Assembly (NCBI GenBank): GCA_012295275.1
Contig: CM022674.1
Span: forward strand, 1,163,111 to 1,180,676
DNA from: Chrysomallon squamiferum
Taxonomy: Eukaryota; Mollusca; Gastropoda; Neomphalida; Peltospiridae
DNA length: 17,566 bases
Direction of reading: 5' to 3'
Every line of letters begins with the position of its first letter. The stretch's first letter is position 1. The position numbers and the translations under genes were made by a program. The notes beneath the pieces are model-generated. The model saw nothing but the letters and a program-made list of their open reading frames with translations, made no database searches and was not told where the DNA came from. Shown here one piece after another: positions 8,301 through 15,124 of this stretch.

Positions 8301-11300
8301 TGACCCCGGACGCATCCAGTTTGGCATCTTTCCGGTTGATCTGCTGGCTGGCTGTGGCTAACATACTGAAGAGGAAAAAAAGATAAGAAAAGAAAATATA
8401 TTAATATAATAAAAAGATTTCTGAAAAAAAAATGAAATCCTCACTTGAATTTTTATCAAAATTTATTTATTAATAATAATAATAATGTTGTTTTTGAGAG
8501 GGGGTTTTTTGTTTTGTTTTTTGTAGTATTTATAGAATTTTTTTTAAAATGTACTAAAAAAATGGAGAAATGCAATTTATTCTGACTATTTGTTCCTACA
8601 AACATAAATAGAAGTCTGGAAGAATATTAAAACAACAACAACAACAACAACAAGAATAATAAAGAAAATAGTCACTAGAAAGGATATTCAATATATTCAT
8701 GTTATTTGTACAAAGCACCACATGTACTTTTAATAAGTAAATAAATAAATAAATATCTCTAAAGTAATAAAGAAATCTCTACAAACTAATTACAAAATAT
8801 AATTAGGATTTCTGGAAGTAGGAAAATTTACAAAATTTTTCTGAAACAATCTATGAAGACATCTGTATAAAATGCTTTATTCTGTACAATAATGGAAACA
8901 ACAAATAACATTTAGACTAACAACAGATGTTATTTTAAACATCACTGATTGCTACATTAAATTGTTTTACCTTTCAGGTGTTTTAGTTTCAGGAGTGGGT
9001 TCTGTTTTCTTCCCAAGTTTTTTCTGTCTTTGTGCCTCGGCCTTCTCTAGCTTCTTTTTATCCACTTTCTGAAAATATTACATAAAATATGCAAATTAAA
9101 TTTCAAATGCTGGGTATCCTGGAATCCTTATTGGAAAAAAAAAAAAAGTTCTAATGGTAACATATACAATTCATTACACCCTTCAAAATTTAAATCATTA
9201 TATAACAAATGAATAAAAGAGATGTCACTTTTCTATTTTATATCTTTGCTTGTATTTAAACCGGTTGGCCAATTAACTTCCACATTTATAAATATTCTTA
9301 TGCTCATTGTTTGAAAATTACTTTCAAACAAAAATTTTCAGTGAAGCAGCTTCTAACGGGTTTTTCTCAAGCATGAAACTCAATAGGCAAAGACGGCTTT
9401 CAATTCAGTAAAACGAATTTAATTTTTTTCCCCAACTTCTTGGGAGCACATCAAGAGATTTTATTTCAGTTATTCTCACCAGCTCACTTTCTTTCTTCTT
9501 CAGCCAGATGCTGTTGTTGGCATCATTGAGTTTCTCGTAGGCCTCAGCCATGGATCCCAAATTAACTGGAGCATCCAGAATTCTGCGATGGTTGTTCTTC
9601 TCATTCTCTGGTATGATTTTGTTATTGAAACCACTAAAACAAATAAAAAAATATAAATATAATTAATAATGATATAAATAATAATAATAAGTAATAATAA
9701 CTCTAAGTTATAAAATTTAAATAAATAAATAATCTATTTTAGTGACTTTTCTTTATTCACTTAACGAAAATTAGTCTTTTTTAATTGTATAAAGTATGAA
9801 ATATTTTTATGCGGATATTATTTTCAAGTATTAATATTTGGCTGAAAAGTAGTTTTTTTAATAATTATTTTGTTGGTAGGAGTGTAAAAACAGTGCCACT
9901 ATTTACATCTAAATATTTCTTTTTAATAATTAGTTTTTAAATAAATAAGAACTTAAAAACTTAATTATTAAAAATAAATATCCATCTGATAGCTAGTAAG
10001 AAAATATTTTCTCTCTATTTAAAACAAAGAAAAATCTTGTATACTAGATTTAAAAAAACAAAACAATAATAACAAATTACATTTATTAAAATAATATTTT
10101 TCTGATGATTTTTAAAATAAAAACTGGAAACATAGCTCCGTTTACATACACAAAAAAAGATCATTTTAATAAATACTTAAATTCTTACTCAAAGAGCTGT
10201 CTAATAATTATTAATGTTTTAAAATACAGAGACATGTATTAAACAAAACACACTGCGCTTTATCCCTGCACATTATATATATATGTGTGTGCATGTATTA
10301 TGTTTTCTTAATTTAAATTCGTATTAAAAACTTACAAGTTCACAATGGAGTAGAGTCGATCACAAATATCTTTAATGTCATCCTCAGATTTGCCTTCGTC
10401 TGCTTGGAGAAGCATCAACCCAATCGCATCAAAAAGTTCTTCTGCAGATTCAAAGTCATCTTTCGCATCTTCCAGCAAACCTGATCAGCAAAAACACAAT
10501 TTGATTATAAATCTGTTGGTCAAAAAGCAAAAATGTACATGCAAACAACAAATTTTTTATAATTAAAAATAAAAATATAAATAGATGTTATATATATATT
10601 TTTTTTGTTTTGTTCAAGAGCAAACATATAACCTGACAATAAATCTTTTTTTTATTATTATTAAAAATAAAAATATAACTAGATAATCAAGTATTTTTGT
10701 TATAAACAAAAAATGTAACTTGATGATAAATCTTTTTGTTAAAAAGCAAAATATAATTAGATTATAATTTTTTTTTTTTTTTGATGAAAAACCATAAGAT
10801 TATAAATCTACCTAAGAGAGAGAGAGAGAATTGGCTCTATTTATATTTGATATATAATAATTATTATATATATATTATATATATAAGAAAGCAAATACAA
10901 AAACATTTAAATATAATAATTAATTTTCATCAAAACCGTAACCATAATGCTAAATGAATTAATCAACTGTATCATGTTCATGCATTTTGAAGATTTTTCT
11001 AATCACTAATGGTAATGCAGTAATCGAGTAAATTGAGTAATGTAAATTATTTCTAAATGTGGTTTCTTCTTCTTCTTCTTCTTCTTATTATTATTATTAT
11101 TATTATCGCACTGATTACATTTTCCATGATAGAGTTAGAACCTACTATAATGACGTATTCAGAATGAAAAAAATGACAAAACGAAAATACGTTCCACCGG
11201 GTCATATAATTACAAGGTTACGTTGGGAAAATGTTTTCAGAACGATGTAATCTGAATACCGATGAGTAAATATAAAACTAATTTAAATATTCAGAATCGT

Positions 11301-11385
11301 ATATATACAGACCATTAACGTAATCCGATATTTCATGATCAATATTTGGAAACGCACTACTTAAAAGTTCTTTACAAGCTGACAT
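5316..11385 (-). CDS. ABCF3: ABCF3 (Gcn20-like ABC-F ATPase), N-terminal half, nine exons
   Basis: Nine exons join in one frame with matching phases (1,2,0,2,2,2,2,2 and exit 2), giving 353 residues from an ATG at 11385. ABC-F proteins are soluble twin-ATPase proteins without membrane segments; the yeast relative Gcn20 works with Gcn1 on ribosomes to activate the Gcn2 kinase during amino-acid starvation. Seen here: an N-terminal region beginning [20 protein letters not shown] (about 1-125), a lysine-rich linker (about 125-155), then the first ATPase domain with [14 protein letters not shown], Walker [10 protein letters not shown] (residues 216-224), [18 protein letters not shown], the arm region [16 protein letters not shown], and signature FSGGWRMR (337-344). 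The PTREFSGGW and GRRYGL(I)GRNGLGKTT strings and the N-terminal layout fit ABCF3, not ABCF1 or ABCF2. Human ABCF3 is about 709 residues, so Walker B of domain 1, the linker and the whole second domain are absent from the window. Confidence 0.95.
5373..5846. other. Intron between ABCF3 exons 8 and 9, left part
   Basis: AT-rich unique-looking sequence with a short CTGT run (5708-5731). No exon or other feature is seen. Confidence 0.7.
5847..6697. repeat. 37-45-bp minisatellite whose units carry a splice-donor sequence
   Basis: Twenty tandem units place ACCT at 5884, 5927, 5970, 6013, 6054, 6099, 6136, 6173, 6210, 6247, 6288, 6332, 6373, 6410, 6451, 6495, 6532, 6569, 6610 and 6651; the true exon 8 donor sits at 6697 in the same series. 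Read on the - strand each unit gives (C)CAG|GTAAATACTTAG or CAG|GTACATACTTAG, an A-run and TTACAGAGATTTATAAA. Units come in two main forms: 41-45 bp with TATC and mostly TTTACC, and 37 bp lacking TATC with GTACC. Confidence 0.93.
6699..6848 (-). CDS. ABCF3: ABCF3 exon 8
   Basis: Acceptor gtttcaatcag, donor gtaaat. It encodes [40 protein letters not shown] and [10 protein letters not shown]. The [16 protein letters not shown] string is diagnostic of the helical arm before the signature motif in ABCF3. It is noticeably richer in G and C than the flanking introns, and both its splice sites are repeated in those introns. Confidence 0.94.
6847..6912. repeat. 27/29-bp repeat carrying the exon 8 acceptor
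   Basis: Three copies of GACTGATTGAAACACA start at 6847, 6874 and 6903. On the - strand each reads TGTTTCAATCAG|TC, so the true acceptor (AG at 6850-6849) is followed upstream by identical AGs at 6877-6876 and 6906-6905. Confidence 0.92.
6920..7165. other. Intron between ABCF3 exons 7 and 8, middle part
   Basis: AT-rich sequence between the two splice-site repeats; nothing else is recognised. Confidence 0.6.
7172..7345. repeat. 46-bp repeat carrying the exon 7 donor
   Basis: The string ATTACCTTGA (donor TCAAG|GTAAT on the - strand) occurs with ACC at 7191, 7237, 7283 and at the true site 7330, spaced 46, 46 and 47 bp. Units share GAAATGATTCT and AAAAATT(C/T). The copy nearest the exon also keeps TTCAGTTAATGCAGAAATG, which resembles the exon end TTCAGTTTGGCCGCAATG, so exon sequence seems included in the duplication. 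Confidence 0.9.
7332..7493 (-). CDS. ABCF3: ABCF3 exon 7
   Basis: Acceptor ttttgccag, donor gtaata. It encodes [40 protein letters not shown] and [31 protein letters not shown] contains the Q-loop region and is strongly ABCF3-like. Three further copies of its donor region follow in the intron. Confidence 0.94.
7708..7812 (-). CDS. ABCF3: ABCF3 exon 6, Walker A of ATPase domain 1
   Basis: Acceptor ctcacaaaag (frame excludes the alternative AG two bases further on), donor gtaggt. It encodes [20 protein letters not shown] and [15 protein letters not shown]. The P-loop GxxGxGKT is intact, so nucleotide binding by domain 1 is expected. Confidence 0.95.
7813..8248. other. Intron between ABCF3 exons 5 and 6
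   Basis: AT-rich with A-runs and a short AT/AC tract at about 7870-7901. No coding or structured feature is seen. Confidence 0.7.
8249..8365 (-). CDS. ABCF3: ABCF3 exon 5, start of ATPase domain 1
   Basis: Acceptor cctcttcag, donor gtatga. It encodes [39 protein letters not shown] and the AG that begins an arginine codon. The [14 protein letters not shown] string is the first beta-strand region of ABC-F domain 1. Confidence 0.93.
8366..8970. other. Intron between ABCF3 exons 4 and 5
   Basis: AT-rich, with an AAC microsatellite at about 8631-8652 and a short AAAT run near 8737-8754. Nothing else is recognised. Confidence 0.7.
8971..9068 (-). CDS. ABCF3: ABCF3 exon 4, charged linker
   Basis: Acceptor atattttcag, donor gtaaaa. 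It encodes [20 protein letters not shown] and [12 protein letters not shown], a lysine-rich coiled segment that lies between the N-terminal domain and the first ATPase domain in ABCF3. Confidence 0.92.
9069..9479. other. Intron between ABCF3 exons 3 and 4
   Basis: Mostly unique AT-rich sequence with an A-run at about 9135-9147. No feature recognised. Confidence 0.7.
9480..9633 (-). CDS. ABCF3: ABCF3 exon 3
   Basis: Acceptor ggttttag is implied on the - strand and the donor is gtgaga. One base completes F, then 51 codons read [40 protein letters not shown] and [11 protein letters not shown]. Exit phase 0. It contains RILDAPVNL, comparable to the LLDAPIQL segment of vertebrate ABCF3. Confidence 0.92.
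9634..10335. other. Intron between ABCF3 exons 2 and 3
   Basis: Very AT-rich with short ATA/ATAA runs and a small TA/TG tract near 10275-10292. No feature recognised. Confidence 0.7.
10336..10480 (-). CDS. ABCF3: ABCF3 exon 2
   Basis: Acceptor gctgatcag, donor gtaagt. It encodes [20 protein letters not shown], then [20 protein letters not shown] and RLYSIVN, an acidic helical region matching the ABCF3 N-terminal domain. Enters with two bases, leaves with two. Confidence 0.92.
10481..11312. other. Intron between ABCF3 exons 1 and 2
   Basis: The exon 2 side carries degenerate copies of a segment containing GATNATAAATCT (near 10503, 10636, 10720, 10799), two of which continue into GTTNAAAAAGCAAAA. 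A GA run lies at about 10816-10829 and AT runs near 10846-10884. A TTC run passing into TTA lies at about 11063-11106. No exon is seen. Confidence 0.65.
11063..11106. repeat. TTC/TTA microsatellite
   Basis: About eight TTC units followed by about seven TTA units on the + strand. Confidence 0.93.
11313..11385 (-). CDS. ABCF3: ABCF3 exon 1 with start codon
   Basis: The ATG at 11385-11383 is preceded by attaagc (A at -3) and encodes [20 protein letters not shown] and DYVN, 24 codons plus one base. This matches the short N-terminal opening of ABCF3 proteins. The donor is gtctgt, a weak match to consensus, but the phase-1 join to exon 2 ([12 protein letters not shown]) is clean. Confidence 0.9.
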
Positions 11386-12176
11386 GCTTAATAAACAAAA
11401 TTTTCGATTTGTTACGCCTACCTTATAGTGTAGTGCAATATTACTAACACCATCTACGGAGTACCAGTTAACAGGAAATCGAAGTAGACAATAAAACCCG
11501 ATAAAAAGTTAACGTCTAACATGAAACCATACATATAGAAACATTCCTTTTATGAAATAATAAAACTTGTTATTATATTTTTAAGAATTATATTTAATTT
11601 TTGTGCTGCAGGATGATTGAGGGTAAATGAGTTATTCATTTATATGTATTTAATATATATTTTTGTCAACTATTATTAAGTGTCAAATTGTTTTGGAAAG
11701 ATAATGCAGGACAGAAAAAAATTATATATTTCTAATAAAATAAATATGTAAATAAGCATGAAAATAAATAAAACCGGAAAAATACATAACTAGGAAGGGG
11801 ATAAAGGATGGACAGACTACTGTTGTCTTCGATGTGTATGTAGGTGCCTCAGTACACTGATTTGCCCGGTAACCTATAATATGTGGTTAAGACGGTCGTG
11901 CTAAAATAAAATAAAATAAAACTAAATCAACATGATAATACCTAAATACGTAACTTACTAGCTAAATGTATGAATTAATTAATTATTGATAACTGTTTTA
12001 TAACTGTCTACACTGAAATGTAAAACAAAAATTGTTTTGGATAAGAGTATGAGCGAAATCTGAGGGCAAAGATCATATACGTGACCTGAAAATGTGTTTA
12101 AAATGTCTTAATAATAAAGTCGACTGACAGTACTCTCTTGATTAAAATTCAAATAAGATCGAACTCAGGTACATAT
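11386..12176. other. Upstream region of ABCF3
   Basis: This is the 5' side of the ABCF3 start codon and should contain its promoter and untranslated leader. It is AT-rich, with no clear TATA box at a sensible distance and no recognisable exon. A five-fold AAAAT run lies near 11902-11921. Confidence 0.5.
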
Positions 12177-12537
12177 TATCATCATCATCATTGTTCTTGT
12201 ATCGTTATTGTGGTTATTGTTGCTGTTACTGTTTTTGTTGTTGTAATTATTATTGTTATTAATAGTTACAGTTGTCATCATCATTATTATTATTACTACT
12301 ACTACTACTAGTACTAGTGCTACTACTACTACCATTACCGCTGCTGCTACTATTGTTGTTGTTGTTGTTGTGGTTGTTACTGTTGCTTTGCTGCTGCTGT
12401 TGTTGTCGTCGTCATCATCATTATTATTATTACTACTACTACCATTACCGCTGCTGCTACTATTATTGTTGTTGTTGTTGTGGTTGTGGTTGTTACTGTT
12501 GCTTTGCTACTGCTGTTGTTGTTGTCGTCATCATCAT
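12177..12537. repeat. Compound trinucleotide block with a 110-bp internal duplication
   Basis: Runs of ATC, GTT, ATT, ACT, GCT and GTC are mixed. The segment TACTACTACTACCATTACCG at 12321-12340 recurs at 12431-12450, and the following CTGCTGCTACTATT and GTTACTGTTGCTTTGCT strings recur with it, so a block of about 110 bp is duplicated. Long readings in several frames are poly-Leu, poly-Tyr or poly-Val and are not coding. Confidence 0.9.
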
Positions 12538-12639
12538 CTTTAACGTGGTGCCCTAATGTATGAGGATCCACGATTCCACAAAAAAAAAAATAAGATAAAA
12601 TAATTAAAGACTTATTATTTATTTACTTACTTGTTTTTT

Positions 12640-13105
12640 GTGTTTGTTTATTTTTTATTTTTTTATTTTTTTTTTTTTTATTTCCTGGGGGTTTGTTTCT
12701 CTGTTTTCTGCTTTAATTTTCATTTTATTTATTTATTTATTTCCTTTTTATTCTTTTTTTTTTAAAGTATTTTTTATTTTTTTTTTTTTTTATTATTATT
12801 ATTATTTTTTTTTTTTTTTTTTTGTTGTTGTTGTTGTTGTTTTGAGTGATTTCATCAAAATCTATGCAAAAATGTTTAAAAATAAAGGTAATACGATATT
12901 GCGTCATCTGGCCATAATTTATATAAACAAAAATAATAATAATAATAATAATAGCAATAATAAAAAAAATAATGTTGTTGGTTCGATTTATAACAAATTT
13001 TAACCCTTTTAAAAACACAAACAGAAAGAAGAAGAAGAAAAAAAAGAAAAAAGAAAGGAGGTGAAAAAAAAACAAATGAAAAAAAAAATAATAATAATAA
13101 TAATT
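12640..13105. repeat. T-rich tract followed by AAT and A-rich tracts
   Basis: T-runs with TTA/ATTT units (12650-12826), a TTG run (about 12823-12841), a short unique piece (12842-12925), AAT units (about 12930-12975), an AAG/A-rich piece (13021-13090) and AAT units (13088-13105). Confidence 0.88.
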
Positions 13106-13214
13106 TCCTTCCAGTAATTTTCTTTAATTAACTGCACAGTCGCAGTGTTACGAACGTAATTATAATTTATCAGTGTAGGTTAGTGCTTAACGCGTATTAT
13201 CTTTTTTGTACGAG

Positions 13215-13221
13215 TATAAAA
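13215..13221 (+). promoter_or_regulatory. Candidate TATA box upstream of the right CAT gene
   Basis: TATAAAA stands in cgagTATAAAAcagagcg, within a locally CpG-richer stretch (13190-13560), and is followed by CACGTG at 13255-13260. A start near 13245 and the GTAAGT at 13548 would give a plausible non-coding first exon. This is inference from motifs only; the distance to the ATG requires an untranslated intron. Confidence 0.3.
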
Positions 13222-13247
13222 CAGAGCGTGCTAAAAATAGAACTCCG

Positions 13248-13547
13248 CGCGTAACACGTGTTCTAATTAAAGCTTATCCGCTCGAAACATATGGTACACT
13301 CCCCCTTCACGAACGAAAGTACACGTAAGTACCTATGTAAAGAAGTATTCTTAATACAGGTGCATGTTACGACTCGTTCTGTGTGAACATTATAGCTACA
13401 TCGACACTTAATGTTCATTAAGACTGCCGTATGGTTGCTTTTTTCATATCGTAAGAGTTAAGTATTGTTAACTTTTAGAATTCGTTAATTATATTTCCGG
13501 CGTTCGTGCTGTTTGACAAACACACACAAACACCGCCGTGTCGTCCT
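13248..13547 (+). other. Possible 5' untranslated exon of the right CAT gene
   Basis: The stretch has more C and G than its surroundings and ends at tcgtcct|gtaagtg, a strong donor. The partner would be the pyrimidine-rich acceptor ending at 14975. Other GTAAGT strings exist (13325, 14046), so the donor choice is uncertain. Confidence 0.25.
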
Positions 13548-13717
13548 GTAAGTGCGCATGTCTGTTTTCTAGTGAACTAAATAGGTCATCGTTTAGAATG
13601 AACATGTATACAGTTTATAAGACATGTCTTGTTTGACAATAAATAAATTAGTAAATACGATAAAAATATACTTTTGATTAGTTCATAATGATTGTCTGTT
13701 GTCGTTTTGTTTTCGAT

Positions 13718-13757
<40 letters not shown>
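13718..13757. repeat. AAT microsatellite
   Basis: Twelve or so AAT units. The following 13758-14238 is AT-rich with TATA/CATA strings and no recognisable gene. Confidence 0.93.
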
Positions 13758-13758
<1 letters not shown>

Positions 13759-14238
13759 ATATTTATTACAAAACTAGATACATCCTTTATATATATGTGA
13801 AAAATATATAATATACATAAACAGGTACTTACATATACACATAAACATACATGCACACACGTTCATATAAATACAAATAAATTACATAAATATCGATCAT
13901 ATTACATACCAAAATATATATATTATTAGTTTTTGATTGAAGCAAATAAAATGTAAATTATAAATATCTGTATGTGTGTGTATTTCAAAGACAGAGTAAA
14001 AACGTACACAAGTAAGAAATGCACTCATGTTTATGTAGATTATACGTAAGTATGACTGTGTGTTAGTTAGACGTAAACTGCGCTAAATTAAAGTGTTTTG
14101 TCAATGGTTATGTCACAGCGATGTTATGAAAGCGATGATTGTTCGGTATTCAGGTAAATCTAATAATAACAGGACGGTAACAGATGGCTAAAGTTTCAGA
14201 ACTAACTCAAGAGTACGATTCGAGTTAACGAGTGTATA

Positions 14239-14274
<36 letters not shown>

Positions 14275-14340
14275 CTGTATGTGTGTGTGTGTGACTGGGT
14301 GTATATGTACACACACTCACGTGTATATATATATGTATAT

Positions 14341-14417
<77 letters not shown>

Positions 14418-14465
14418 GTATGTGTTTATATCTGTGTTTATATCTGTGTTTATATCTGTGTGTGT
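14239..14465. repeat. Compound TG / TA / AC / GA microsatellite
   Basis: A TG run (about 14240-14292), a TA/GT palindrome-like piece (14320-14342), an AC run (14340-14355), a GA run of about 60 bases (14356-14414), then three copies of TTTATATCTGTG. The TG and AC parts are complementary and could pair. Long open frames here (CVCV, REREs) are repeat artefacts. Confidence 0.95.
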
Positions 14466-14948
14466 GTCGTGTATGTGTGTGCATGACAGTGTATGTATGG
14501 ATGTGTGTATGTGTGTTCAGTTAAAGCTAGGATAAGGCGAAATGTATCTCAGAATTAATTCTCTGTAATTTACCGTTCATCACAACTGATTTATCAAATG
14601 ACGTAATATATTTTTTTTTTTCCAGTCTGTGAGTACGTCCTTAGAAAACATCATTTTCTGCTAACCAAAACAGTAGAATAGATACATGCAGTCAAAGAAG
14701 TGGCTTTGAATGATTTCGACTCAACCGGAGTTTTATACTGAATATTACAGATCCTACCTGATTTTAATCTTTGTTTTAATAATTGTATTTATCTGTAATA
14801 TTTGAATATGTGTTTAGTTCTTTACACTGTGTTTTAATTTAACTGTTGAATTTTGTTTCGATGTTAGTCTGTCGTTGAATATAATAGTTCTATTCTTTCT
14901 TCCTATATTTGTTTCTATTTTTTTTAACTTTATTTATTTATTTATTAT
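14466..14948. other. Region before the right CAT gene
   Basis: TG-rich then unique AT-rich sequence, with T-runs. No exon recognised. Confidence 0.5.
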
Positions 14949-14975
14949 TATTTTTTTTTTTTTTTTCCATCTTAG
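14949..14975 (+). promoter_or_regulatory. Candidate 3' splice site before the CAT start exon
   Basis: A long T tract followed by ccatcttag ends at 14975, 40 bases before the ATG. It has the form of a strong acceptor and suggests that the start exon carries about 40 bases of leader and is preceded by an untranslated exon. Confidence 0.45.
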
Positions 14976-15015
14976 ATTTCTTTATAAATACACATTTTTG
15001 TGAGCGCCGCAGAAA

Positions 15016-15124
15016 ATGACCATATATGGCTTCCTCAAAAAGCTAGTTCGAAGAAAGGTCATTGACTTCTGCGAAGACACTGCGCTTGCGCGAGTCTTGA
15101 CGACATTTGACCTCGTCGGCTTAG
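15016..15124 (+). CDS. CAT (right copy) exon 1 with start codon
   Basis: ATG at 15016 after cgcagaaa (A at -3). It encodes [36 protein letters not shown] and one base of glycine before donor gtaagt. LRRK/TFDLVALG-like strings open all CAT proteins. This ATG is chosen because the usual CAT N-terminus has a similar length before the TFDL motif. Confidence 0.88.

Noticed and set aside
11112-11252. Small terminal-inverted-repeat element (GATTACAT ... ATGTAATC)
   Set aside because: Only eight matching bases and no clear target duplication; too short to separate from chance in AT-rich DNA.
5316-11385. ABCF2 or ABCF1 as identity of the - strand gene
   Set aside because: The N-terminus ([15 protein letters not shown]), PTREFSGGW and [18 protein letters not shown] match ABCF3; ABCF2 has a different start and KDFSGGW.
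12253-12571. Poly-Leu, poly-Val and poly-Thr/Asp frames
   Set aside because: Triplet microsatellites give single-residue runs in all frames; intergenic with no gene context.
13718-13900. 3' end of a retroposon with an AAT tail
   Set aside because: An AAT run beside AT-rich sequence alone is weak; no reverse-transcriptase fragment or repeat family is recognisable.
14239-14535. Frames reading CVCV and RERERE
   Set aside because: TG and GA dinucleotide repeats; no other coding signal.
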